From: Charina bottae | Lineage: Eukaryota > Chordata > Lepidosauria > Squamata > Charinaidae | Reading direction: 5' to 3' | Assembly: GCA_023362775.1 (NCBI GenBank) | Contig: JALMGJ010000004.1 | Location: 37,774,929-37,838,928 of the forward strand | DNA length: 64,000 bases | Shown: positions 53,301 through 58,302 of the stretch, in pieces | How the letters are laid out: each line of letters starts with the position of its first letter | How positions within the stretch are numbered: the first letter of the stretch is position 1 | Notes under the pieces: generated by a model | The model's database searches: none | What the model was told of the DNA's origin: nothing | What the model saw: only the letters and a program-made list of their open reading frames with translations | Program-made: the position numbers and the translations under genes

Positions 53301-56052
53301 GCATCAGGCTAAAAACCAGGAGGCTGTGAGTTCTAGTCCTGCTTTAGGCAGAAAGCCAACTGGGTGACCTTGATCAAGTCATTCTCTCTCAGCCCTAGGA
53401 AGAAGGCGAAGACAAAACCACTTCTAAAAATGTTGCTAAGAAAACTGCAGGGACTCCATGTGGTCATCAGGAGTCAAAACTGACTTGAAGGCACAAAATT
53501 CCTTTCATGGGGGAGCATTAGACTTATCTGCAGGCTTCCACAGCAGCCATGTGATCTCAGAAAAAGATGGATTTTTACATGATACACAGACAGGTGCTGC
53601 CTTTGTGCTCTTGGGTATTCCAAAGCACCTTTTCCACATCTTATCCAAAGCATTCCACAGTCTTACTGTGCACAGTTTACTCCTGGAAGAAAAAAATTAC
53701 AGGATTATATATTAAAGTTCAGTTAGGAAACCCACTACCTCCTCTGGATTTGATAAAAAGAAGAAAAATGTGTTTGGATGTTATGAGAAACAAAAGTGTA
53801 TTACAATGTAAGACATTATTCCTGGGCTTATATGCTTTTCTTCTCTCCTTCTCTGGGATAGCTATGAGGAGAAATTACAATTGTTCTTCTTCTATTTTAA
53901 ATTACTGCAAATAACTGTTTGGTTGGACCAAGTTAGTTTCATAATCCACAATTTGAGCAGGCCATAGTTAACTTTAACCAGACTTGTCACACCTAGATGA
54001 TATGGCAAGGGGATATTAATTTGTTGTTAATTAAAAAAATGGGCAAGGGGATTTTAAACTCTTCTTGCAGCTATGACAAGTGAGGAGAAGGGAAAGAGGC
54101 CAAATTGTGAAGGGGGTACATAAAGCTTATTCCTGCCATGCTATGCCATGGTATACTATAGTGCCCACACAACTGGGTGATACCTGAACTTTATGGCATC
54201 TCACTCTAAAATCCCTTAATGACTTTGTGTTAATATTAAAACTTTGAAAAATAGAAGTGAACCTTAAAGAATCCTACAGGACACATCCTACAGAAAGAAA
54301 CATCAGTCTCCCAGCACCACCTTCTGGTAGAAAACCTGTAGCTCAAGACAAGGAAGTGTACTAAAAAAATAAACAACATATTCCTGGAACTCATTGCTTG
54401 TAGGTACTAACTGCCAAGGAAAGTTTAGCTCAATTTTCTTCCTACAACATTTAGAACTATTTTGGCTTTGTATTTTTGTCAAATGCTGAACACCATTTTG
54501 TAGATCACTTAATCTGAAAAATCTCAAGTTGATCAAATAGGTTGTGTATATGGGAAACAGATATTACCACACTGCATATTTTTTTACTCAAAGCAGGCTT
54601 GTAATGTCAATATGCAAAAGTGATTATTTTTAATTGACTATCAGCAAGAATTCAAAGAGTAAGAATCTCAGATTGATCCTTAACTTTTTCAGTTAGAATT
54701 TTATAAAGCAATATATTTTATTCTCCTGCCCTCTGATCTTTGGAATATAGAAATTTGCTTCTACTCACCTTTAAACAATTACCCACTATATGCACAGAGG
54801 AATATATATATTTCCAATTAGTTCAGTACCATCAAAATGTGTTAAGGAGGCTTGGCTCTGTATATTAGAATTGCAGTTCTTCCATTTTTAAAACAGGCAA
54901 CAGTTTACAACAAGGTATAAGGTCAAACATATCTGAGGACATCAGATTTTTAAAAACTGGTCTTGTTTCTATACAAAAGGCTGGCACACAGAAGCTTAGA
55001 AGATAAACTTATTTCAAAGACAGTCATCAAACTGTCAGAGGAACAGAGGAAATTATATTCAGTATTCAGAAAGCACATTATAATGTCTCAAACCTTCCCA
55101 ATTAGCCTTTTAACTAACCATCATCCTGCTTCATTTAGCTGGGGGGGGGGGAGTGCAGATGGGGGGAGAGTCCAGACATCACCATATTTACTTTAACTCA
55201 TGTTCTCTACTACTGGCTTTCATTTCCACAAACCCACTAATTAAAGAGAAATATGAAGGATAATTGCAAGGTGCTGTTTGATTATATCACCTGGAGTTCA
55301 TTATCTGAAAAAAAATTCAGAATGGGTTTATACATTACAGTAAGCCATAGATTATTTAACCAGTTTATTGAATAAAACATAGTGAGTTCACCCAACACAT
55401 GAAGCCAAAATCAAGCAATGGATTGTGCCCACATCTCATTAACTTGTTCATTACTCTAGATCTGAAGGTGGTGAGAAAACCCAACGTATAGCAACTTAGG
55501 TAAAGTTAAGGTTGGAGCCAAACTGGTCCTCTGTTGTTTCTTCTTAACCACTACACCCTACTTGCTCTCAGTCTGAACCAGGAAAGCTTTACCAGTTGGA
55601 CTGCCAGGCTGCTGCTGAAACCAGAGCTAAAAAGACCGGAGACAATTCAGCACCATCAACAATGCAACCTCTACACACACACACGGGCTGTGCTGAGTAG
55701 GATCTATTCCCACGCTGCTTAAATAATTGCAGCCGCTCAGGTAAATCCATTTTGCAATGTTTCCAGAGGACTTGTGGAAAGAGGACCGAGCAGGGGATCC
55801 CAACGGGTTCTGATCGGTCAGAGCAGAATATCAAGCCAACTGGAGCACCATTCAGTGGGATTTTATCGCCCCTCACCCCGAAAAACGGGATCACCCACCC
55901 ACGGCGGTGGGGAGGCCCTTTTACAGCCGGAGGGAAAGAGAACCGGAAAAGTCAAGCCACGCCGCTTGCAGGCGAGCAAATCAGGGCAGGTTCGACTCCC
56001 CACGCGGCGCTCCACGGCCCCCCCCCCCTCCCTCCGGCCCCGTTACCTCCAT
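23498..56052 (-). CDS. GCC2: GCC2 (GCC185), GRIP-domain trans-Golgi golgin; 23 coding exons
   Basis: Joined exons give 5058 nt including stop, 1685 residues; mammalian GCC2 is about 1684. All 22 introns preserve phase; all have AG acceptors and GT donors except one GC donor (intron 15). Almost the whole protein is coiled coil rich in E, K, Q and L. The C-terminal GRIP domain lies at about residues 1605-1660 and includes NLEYLKNVLLQFI with the conserved Tyr near 1619; the protein ends SYLHSWSGLR. Known role of the family: a peripheral TGN tether recruited through Arl1 and Rab6. It captures vesicles carrying mannose-6-phosphate receptors from late endosomes and helps organise Golgi microtubules through CLASPs. 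The start ATG (56050-56052) has G at -3 and +4 and lies in a GC-rich promoter region. No coding disruption seen. Confidence 0.96.
23735..23870. repeat. dispersed repeat resembling a common sauropsid element
   Basis: Words such as GCCATGTTAGTCTATGGTGG, CTGACTAACACATTTTATTA and GAGCTGTGGCTCACTTCATC recall a repeat widespread in reptile genomes. I cannot name the family from memory with confidence. Confidence 0.5.
24315..24516 (-). CDS. GCC2: GCC2 exon 22 (GRIP domain core)
   Basis: 202 nt, residues about 1596-1662. Contains RRLERNQEREK, NLEYLKNVLLQFI and LQLSPEEKGKL, the GRIP module that binds Arl1 at the trans-Golgi. Confidence 0.97.
24723..25113. mobile_element. Tc1/mariner non-autonomous element, 391 bp, in GCC2 intron 21
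   Basis: Ends CAGTTGCAATC(G/A)AAATTATT are inverted and the inverted repeats extend about 140 bp inward (ATTCAACCCCCATTGC, AGCTGTTTGCAATGAACAA). TA duplications at 24721-24722 and 25114-25115. The left arm has a local duplication of CAAAATGAAGGCAA. No transposase frame. Confidence 0.9.
25255..25620 (-). mobile_element. L1-like LINE ORF2 C-terminal fragment
   Basis: A 117-residue minus-strand frame with WNLSSHEELWLCRAWDMAKR and KEWIQDMSLLSIFEKS resembles the C-terminal part of L1 ORF2. Related sequence seems to continue at 25891-26060 beyond an inserted SINE. Fragment only, in GCC2 intron 21. Confidence 0.55.
25630..25888 (+). mobile_element. tRNA-derived SINE with GGTAAA tail, copy 3 (5' truncated)
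   Basis: Lacks the tRNA head. Body GGAGTGAGCTCCCGCACTAG to tail CCTTTACC. The repeated flank TAAAGAACC on both sides is its target duplication, placed inside the L1 fragment. Confidence 0.88.
26265..26404 (-). CDS. GCC2: GCC2 exon 21
   Basis: 140 nt, residues about 1549-1595, including KSADHLSGLLRESEATN and ILMEQIK, which lead into the GRIP domain. Confidence 0.96.
26930..27010. repeat. LINE 3'-tail fragment with AAAC/AAAT microsatellite
   Basis: CCCTTCGGGGGAGATGGAGC followed by (AAAC)n and (AAAT)n, as at L2/CR1-type 3' ends; similar tails at 37470, 39858 and 52180. Confidence 0.55.
27352..27546 (-). CDS. GCC2: GCC2 exon 20
   Basis: 195 nt, residues about 1484-1548. A serine-rich linker, then LRERRSTDLPLLDVHTVTRE and TDTESVSSASTY, highly conserved in vertebrate GCC2. 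Confidence 0.96.
28009..28226 (-). CDS. GCC2: GCC2 exon 19
   Basis: 218 nt, residues about 1411-1483; coiled coil with RNSFRDQVRHLQEEHRKTVE. Confidence 0.96.
28485..28661 (-). CDS. GCC2: GCC2 exon 18
   Basis: 177 nt, residues about 1352-1410; coiled coil with QLKIKLQDTQHN and LQSEHDTLLDRHNKILQETV. Confidence 0.95.
29302..29329. repeat. (CA)n microsatellite
   Basis: Uninterrupted CA dinucleotides in GCC2 intron 17. Confidence 0.9.
29450..29586. mobile_element. hAT MITE family 2, copy 2
   Basis: Ends CAGTGTTTGTCAACC and GGTTGAGAAACACTG, flanked by ATCTAAGT and ATCTAGGT (7 of 8). Palindromic like copy 1, with several mismatches between the arms. Confidence 0.87.
29776..30109 (+). mobile_element. 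probable solo LTR of a Gypsy-type retrotransposon
   Basis: Starts TGTCACGAACGG and contains AATAAAGATTAC near its end, followed by a CGTGTTTCGTGTGAGG segment. Flanked by CTATT on both sides (29771-29775 and 30110-30114). The U5-like part resembles that of the chromovirus LTR. The 3' boundary, ending ATA rather than CA, is uncertain by 1-3 bases. Confidence 0.65.
30510..30625 (-). CDS. GCC2: GCC2 exon 17
   Basis: 116 nt, residues about 1314-1351: AEHSAVTSEFENYKVRVHNV, conserved coiled coil. Confidence 0.95.
30661..31304. mobile_element. Tc1/mariner-like MITE of the CAGGTAGTCC family, long copy
   Basis: Left CAGGTAGTCCTCGACCTACG and right CGTCGTAAGTTGAGAACTAC are inverted. TA flanks at 30659-30660 and 31305-31306. 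The GC-rich core (CCCCTGCGCACCC words) is unlike the 382-bp copy, so cores vary. Confidence 0.78.
31310..32866. other. GCC2 intron 16 sequence, nothing recognised
   Basis: About 1.5 kb without gene or nameable repeat; small ORFs only. Confidence 0.35.
32867..33229. mobile_element. hAT MITE family 1, copy C, with internal 100-bp tandem duplication
   Basis: Perfect octamer CTCTAAGC on both sides. Internally a 100-bp unit starting CGACACGGGAAAACCCGG at 32911 repeats at 33011 and partly at 33111. Located 72 bp into GCC2 intron 16, just after exon 16 in transcript direction. Confidence 0.9.
33302..33439 (-). CDS. GCC2: GCC2 exon 16
   Basis: 138 nt, residues 1268-1313: IQLSELTSEKHKIQEHL to LQEECSAAK. 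The acceptor follows the intron with the GC donor. Confidence 0.96.
34142..34790. mobile_element. Tc1/mariner-like MITE of the CAGGTAGTCC family, long copy
   Basis: CAGGTAGTCCTCGGTTAACA at the left is inverted relative to GTTAAACAAGGATTACCTCC at the right. Its GC-rich core with GGGGGAGGGTGTG words resembles the 30661 copy in inverse orientation. Confidence 0.72.
35144..35216. mobile_element. hAT MITE family 2, copy 3 (half element)
   Basis: Only the right half remains (GGCTGGGGAATTCTGGGAGT to AAAACACCG), yet perfect ATTTAAAT octamers flank it. It starts CAGCATGCTGG, consistent with deletion from the terminal CAG to an internal CAG. Confidence 0.8.
35692..35693 (-). other. GCC2: non-canonical GC 5' splice site of GCC2 intron 15
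   Basis: Exon 15 ends ...GGTTATAAG and the intron begins GCAAGA. The next exon needs phase 0, which only this junction supplies. The alternative GT four codons' worth upstream (GAAG|GTTATA) would shift the frame. AAG|GCAAG is the strong consensus for GC-AG introns. Confidence 0.88.
35694..35771 (-). CDS. GCC2: GCC2 exon 15
   Basis: 78 nt, residues 1242-1267: LQASLKGELEASQQQMEGYK. Confidence 0.94.
35871..35971 (-). CDS. GCC2: GCC2 exon 14
   Basis: 101 nt, residues about 1208-1241: VQEYKEKNAKLKQLLVKTKK then ELADSKQA. Confidence 0.95.
36423..36585 (-). CDS. GCC2: GCC2 exon 13
   Basis: 163 nt, residues 1154-1207: MDMEIADYERFVKELNQKIT and IEDLEQEIKIQKQKKE. Confidence 0.96.
36796..36900 (-). CDS. 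GCC2: GCC2 exon 12
   Basis: 105 nt, residues 1119-1153: coiled coil with LLQKEKKHLQKVLEELELAK. Confidence 0.95.
36981..37145 (-). CDS. GCC2: GCC2 exon 11
   Basis: 165 nt, residues 1064-1118: NEDLLTRVETLQTNVKLLEI and KAKVDKELEAEKLLKEQKI. Confidence 0.96.
37470..37570. repeat. LINE 3'-tail fragment with ATCA repeats
   Basis: ACCGCCCAGAGTCCCCGACT, then GGGGGAGATGGGAGGTGATA and (AATC)n; typical of L2/CR1-type tails in reptiles. In GCC2 intron 10. Confidence 0.6.
37841..37960 (-). CDS. GCC2: GCC2 exon 10
   Basis: 120 nt, residues 1024-1063: NLLVEFDKQAEQLDFERMRA and NFEHQIDDLTKQLESS. Confidence 0.96.
38632..38730 (-). CDS. GCC2: GCC2 exon 9
   Basis: 99 nt, residues 991-1023: LVKSEKEQLSSSMGDIIQGA then ESYK. 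Confidence 0.96.
38920..39189. mobile_element. hAT MITE family 1, copy D
   Basis: Opposite orientation to copies A-C; perfect TTCTATTC duplication at 38912-38919 and 39190-39197. In GCC2 intron 8. Confidence 0.9.
39858..39918. repeat. LINE 3'-tail fragment
   Basis: ACCCAGAGTCCCTCTTTTGA then GGGAGATGGGCGGTGACGAA; L2/CR1-type tail in GCC2 intron 8. Confidence 0.55.
39977..40077 (-). CDS. GCC2: GCC2 exon 8
   Basis: 101 nt, residues about 957-990: LEKELKEKEEKINKIKAVAV and RKELESSRKE. Confidence 0.95.
40505..41440 (-). mobile_element. probable L1 3' UTR fragment
   Basis: TTTTATTGAGTTTAAAGCAA and GACTTCCGACTTTCAACAGG followed by long A/T-rich pyrimidine-purine sequence recall the antisense of squamate L1 3' ends. 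A MITE is inserted in it. No coding part remains. Confidence 0.45.
40680..40920. mobile_element. hAT MITE family 1, copy E
   Basis: Ends CACAGCTTTCC and GGGAAGCACTG; flanks CCTTACTC and CTTTACTC (7 of 8). GC-rich core distinct from the other copies; in GCC2 intron 7. Confidence 0.86.
41485..41545 (-). CDS. GCC2: GCC2 exon 7
   Basis: 61 nt, residues about 937-956: GSVEKPSADGDQQLSETQKR. The least conserved exon; included because phases and splice sites agree with exons 6 and 8. Confidence 0.85.
41846..42057. mobile_element. Tc1/mariner-like MITE of the CAGGTAGTCC family, short copy
   Basis: TAGGTAGTCCTCATTTAGCA and TTGCTAAACAAGGACTACCT are inverted ends; TA at 42058-42059. In GCC2 intron 6. 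Confidence 0.75.
42580..45060 (-). CDS. GCC2: GCC2 exon 6 (large central coiled-coil exon)
   Basis: 2481 nt, 827 residues (110-936), about half the protein. Continuous heptad-rich coiled coil. Conserved blocks: KELESQHSILRDELTYMNNV, HIKDEYFHEREDLEFKINEL, LETLQTELGESAGKISREFE and CMKQQQASDVDELQKKLR. The frame is open without a stop; the donor is AAAG|GTTAGG at 42580/42579. Confidence 0.98.
46229..46437. repeat. long imperfect palindrome inside the GC-rich hAT element
   Basis: Arms 46229-46318 and 46347-46437 are about 90% reverse complementary, sharing CTCTTGCTCAAGGCCAGGGC and CAGCCGCCCACACCTCGCGC. The loop is about 28 nt. Confidence 0.88.
47387..47500 (+). repeat. tandem array of about 37-bp CCAAT/GC-box-like units
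   Basis: Three units each begin ATTGG (an inverted CCAAT box) and contain CCCGCCCC or CCCCGCCCC (GC-box-like) plus TTCCACGC. A fourth related unit lies at 45985-46025 near the element's left end. Confidence 0.75.
47773..47877 (-). CDS. GCC2: GCC2 exon 5
   Basis: 105 nt, residues 75-109: ALTEKLDVILLEKAEAQQQC then LALKKENVKK. Confidence 0.95.
47878..48603. other. GCC2 intron 4 sequence, nothing recognised
   Basis: AT-rich, with (AAAT)n near 47955-47995. Confidence 0.35.
48606..48938 (-). mobile_element. tRNA-derived SINE with GGTAAA tail, copy 4
   Basis: Full length, minus orientation. The repeated flank TTAATCCTA at both ends is a perfect target duplication. In GCC2 intron 4. Confidence 0.9.
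49150..49990 (+). mobile_element. unidentified GC-rich insert, probably part of a retroelement
   Basis: Base composition and codon-like structure differ sharply from the surrounding AT-rich intron. After the ORF, a stretch of repeated CCTGGACC, CTTGGATTATC and TTGGACTTCTGG words recalls retroelement-derived dispersed repeats of tetrapods. No LTR or target duplication identified. Confidence 0.45.
49176..49625 (+). CDS. unidentified ORF with acidic/proline-rich repeats and basic tail
   Basis: I do not recognise it. It would encode up to 149 residues (49176 is not an ATG). An acidic N-terminal half (SDESEDELP) precedes two 22-residue repeats beginning GEQAGDGGLTPPSSQQPA and GEQAGDCGLSPPSSQQPA. 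The C-terminus is strongly basic (KGQRRRRVRLALKDRRKSAR). It is antisense to GCC2 inside intron 4. It may be a fragment of a retroelement protein rather than a gene; no promoter or splice signals are evident. Confidence 0.35.
   Translation: MPFVLDQPLPQGLSDESEDELPLANPQGIEPGEAPDADTGPDNDPAPQEAAIPEAAGEQAGDGGLTPPSSQQPATEHTGEQAGDCGLSPPSSQQPAGSHQPPSSPESPKGQRRRRVRLALKDRRKSARLAARELRRGQGESLQDPEDSF
50367..50434 (-). CDS. GCC2: GCC2 exon 4
   Basis: 68 nt, residues about 52-74: ELENEIEKLKTTSVAGGNDD then IIQ. Confidence 0.94.
50714..50798 (-). CDS. GCC2: GCC2 exon 3
   Basis: 85 nt, residues 24-51: LPREDLIKFAKKQMVLLQKV then KSRC, strongly conserved in GCC2. Confidence 0.97.
50799..51170. other. GCC2 intron 2 sequence, nothing recognised
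   Basis: No feature seen. Confidence 0.35.
51171..51410 (+). mobile_element. tRNA-derived SINE, same type as at 20873
   Basis: CCAGTTTGGTCTAGTGGTTA head, GAGTTCTAGTCCC B-box region, CTCACCTCACAGGGTTGCTG middle and a GGCGGGATAGAAAATAAATA tail. Confidence 0.85.
51411..52044. other. GCC2 intron 2 sequence, nothing recognised
   Basis: AT-rich; no feature. Confidence 0.35.
52045..52735 (+). mobile_element. CR1 LINE 3' fragment
   Basis: GGAGTACTGTATCCCATTCT, GAATGGTTAAAGGATCTGGG, CCAGACTGTATAAGC and the end CAACTCTATGATTATAAAC follow the order of CR1 3' ends, including a near-terminal TCTATGATT. Interrupted by an L2-type tail fragment near 52180-52215 and by hAT family 2 copy 4. Confidence 0.8.
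52562..52690. mobile_element. hAT MITE family 2, copy 4
   Basis: Ends CAGTGTTTCTCAACC and GTTGAGAAACACTG, perfect ATCTAGAT duplication, inserted into the CR1 fragment. Confidence 0.92.
52852..52914 (-). CDS. GCC2: GCC2 exon 2
   Basis: 63 nt, residues 3-23: LQDNGPEMAASPSTATTGKS then K. Confidence 0.93.
53274..53505 (+). mobile_element. Sauria SINE, full length
   Basis: tRNA head GTCTAGTGGTTAGGGCATCA, body CTGGGTGACCTTGATCAAGT, GCTAAGAAAACTGCAGGGAC and the BovB-like tail GGAGTCAAAACTGACTTGAA. In GCC2 intron 1. Confidence 0.85.
53506..55735. other. GCC2 intron 1, nothing recognised
   Basis: AT-rich; a short CA run at 55672-55684 and a G10 tract near 55141. No exon or named repeat seen. Confidence 0.35.
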
Positions 56053-56250
56053 CGCGGCGCTGGTCCCGGGTGAGGTGGGGAAAGGGAGATCGCCTCCACG
56101 CCTCTCCAGCAGCTCTGGAGCCACTTCCGCCTTCGTCACCGTCCGTCTGCGCGCCCTCCGCTGACGTCAGAGAAACCACCGCGAGCGCGGCCAAAGCGGA
56201 GCTCGACTAGGGCTGCAAACATTCGGTTGACCACCAGATGGCAGCAGCGA
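55980..56250 (-). promoter_or_regulatory. GCC2: GCC2 CpG-rich promoter and 5' UTR
   Basis: CpG-dense sequence around and upstream of the start codon, with GC-rich runs and a TGACGTCA CRE-like palindrome at 56162-56169. No TATA box. Typical of a broadly expressed housekeeping gene. Confidence 0.7.
56047..56052 (-). CDS. GCC2: GCC2 exon 1 coding part (Met-Glu)
   Basis: ATGGAG followed by donor GTAACG; G at -3 and +4 give a good initiation context. Only two codons are coded here; exon 2 continues in phase 0. Confidence 0.85.
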
Positions 56251-56386
56251 TTGTTCTGCAATCCCTTTGCGGACCCCGAGCGGGTCGCCTGATTCTTGCC
56301 GCCCAGATCTAGTGCTGTAGTTCTAAGCGCGGCCAAGTTTCGAATTTTCGGGCCCTGAATTGTCATGGCAACGGACGGGCTTACTT

Positions 56387-56389
56387 ACC
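56387..56389 (-). other. candidate alternative 5' splice donor upstream of GCC2
   Basis: On the minus strand, CAACAG|GTAAGTAAG is a perfect donor about 340 nt upstream of the start codon within GC-rich sequence. It could end an alternative non-coding first exon of GCC2 spliced to exon 2. Confidence 0.35.
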
Positions 56390-56552
56390 TGTTGCAAGTT
56401 TCTTTCTATATCCCTCCGCCCCGGCTGGCCTTCGCGTCTTCTCCGGCCTCTCGTTAGCTTGAGATGCCGATTCTGCCACGAAGACTGCATAAAATAAATC
56501 ATTATTTTTATATTATTCTTCCCTTCAACGACTCCCCCCCCCCCCCCGTTCA

Positions 56553-56650
56553 ATGGTGTCCAATTCTTGGAGACTGCCTGGACTAGTCCCTGCAATTTTC
56601 TTGGCAAGATGTCAGAAATAGTTTGCCATTGCCTGCTTCCTAGGGCTGAC
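56553..56650 (-). mobile_element. Sauria SINE 3' fragment, interrupted
   Basis: Tail part only (GACTGCCTGGACTAGTCCCT, CTTGGCAAGATGTCAG). It is cut by the SINE that follows; TAGGGCTGACT occurs on both sides of that insertion. Confidence 0.75.
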
Positions 56651-56654
56651 TAAG

Positions 56655-56913
56655 TAAAGGTAAAGGTTTTCCCCTGCACAGTCGTGTCCGACTCTAGGGG
56701 TCAGTGCTCATCTCCGTTTCTTAGGCGCGCGGAACGCTGTTACCTTCCCACCAAAGTGGTACCTATTCATCTACTTGCATTTGCATGCTTTCGAATTGCT
56801 AGGTTGGCAAGAGCTGGGGCGAGTGCGGGAGCTCACTCCGTCACGCGGCGCTCGGGTCTTGAACCGCTGACCTGACAAGCCTGGCGTCATAACCAGTGAG
56901 CCATCGCACCCCT
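56655..56913 (-). mobile_element. tRNA-derived SINE with GGTAAA tail, copy 5 (internally deleted)
   Basis: Same family as at 4441. It lacks the segment between TCCGTTTCTTAG and CGCGGAACGCTG. Flanked by TAGGGCTGACT. Confidence 0.87.
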
Positions 56914-56940
56914 AGGGCTGACTTTACAGTACTTCAATTT

Positions 56941-57065
56941 ATAAATTCCTTGGGAGCAGCTGGGGGCAGCCACTGACTGAGGGTGAAGAGCTAAGCAGGC
57001 TTGACCCTAGTTAGTAATTGGATGGAAGAGTAGCAGAGCTACCAGGCCTGTTGACTAGGTTGGGA
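56941..57065 (+). mobile_element. 5S rRNA-derived SINE fragment
   Basis: GAGCTAAGCAGG..., TTAGTAATTGGATGGAAGAG and CTACCAGG track the 3' half of 5S rRNA (AAGCTAAGCAGG / TTAGTACTTGGATGGGAGAC). Degenerate and lacking a full 5S gene. Confidence 0.6.
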
Positions 57066-57329
57066 AGATAATTACATTTTAATTTGTTCAAAGGAAGTTT
57101 TATTATTTCAACAATATAAATCAGAAGATTAATATTCTAGAAACAGCTACTGCATATCACTTTCTGAAACTTTTCATATCTGAAAGAAGGTGGGATTACA
57201 TCCATGTGGGCCAAATATATGTTAAAAGGAGTGCTTTAAAGAGTGCTTTAAGGCAGGATAAAAAATTAATAATAATCATCATTGGCGATCACTCGTAGCC
57301 GAGTAAGATTGTCTTCCAAGGGTAAAATT

Positions 57330-58099
57330 TTAACAGTGGATCCGTAAGTGGCTGTAAAGGCCAATTCTGGATCCGCACAACCTCCCACAATGAGGGCATA
57401 GGTTTCCGGGTGGGAGACGGTCATGATGAGGGTTTGCTTGACATGCCTTCCTTTTAGCTCTTTTCTCCCTTTCGCCCTGTACTCGTGCTTCTTCAAAGTC
57501 CATAGCGCCATTAATAAAGGCTGACCTCCAATTGAAACGCTCATGAGTTAGGGCTTCCCAGTTCTCAATGCTGATATTACATTTTTTAAAATTAGCTTTG
57601 AGAGTATCTTTGAATCTCTTTTGCTGTCCACCAATATACCGTTTTCCATTCTTAAGTTGGGAGTAAAGTAGCTGCTTTGGAAGACGATGGTCAGGCATTT
57701 GAACAACATGACCGGTCCAGCGAAGTTGATGTTGGATGATCATTGTTTCAATGCTGGTGGTTTTCGCTTCTTCTAATACGCTAACATTAGTCCGCCTATC
57801 TTCCCAAGTAATTTGCAGAATTTTTCGGAGGCAGCGTTGATGGAATCTTTCAAGAAGTTGGAGGTGGCGTTTGTAGAGGGTCCATGTTTCACCGGCGTAC
57901 AGAAGGGTTGGTAGTACAATGGCTTTGTAAACAAGCATTTTGGTCTCCCTGCGAATGTCCCGATCCTCAAACACTCTACGCTTTATTCGGGAGAAAGCTA
58001 CACTCGCAGAGCTCAGGCGATGCTGAATTTCAGCATCGATGTCGGCTTTTGTAGATAGATGGCTGCCGAGATAAGAAAAGTGGTCGACATTTTCTAGTG
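57330..58099 (-). pseudogene. LINE ORF, C-terminal segment with zinc-finger-like motif
   Basis: About 255 residues downstream of the MITE insertion: ENVDHFSYLGSHLS, LLYAGETWTLYKRHLQLL, WTGHVVQMPDHRLPKQLLYS and the C-terminal CPHCGRLCGSRIGLYSHLRI. Open frame but separated from the RT by the insertion. Confidence 0.85.
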
Positions 58100-58302
58100 C
58101 AGAGCTTTCCAAACTTTGTGTCGGGACACGTTAGTGTGTCGGCTGCAGTGTCTGGGTGTGTCGCGGCTGCTGCTGCCTCGGAGCCCTGCCAGGATTCCGC
58201 GCAGGTCCTAGTGCCTGCCTTGTACCCTGCTATAAGAGTGTGTCACGAAATGATGCATGTCTAAAAAGTGTGTCATCAACATGAAAAGTTTGGAAAGCTC
58301 TG
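58100..58302. mobile_element. hAT MITE family 1, copy F, inside the LINE ORF
   Basis: Ends CAGAGCTTTCC and GGAAAGCTCTG; perfect TTCTAGTG duplication (58092-58099 and 58303-58310). It interrupts the LINE frame between GVSL and ENVDHF. Confidence 0.93.
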
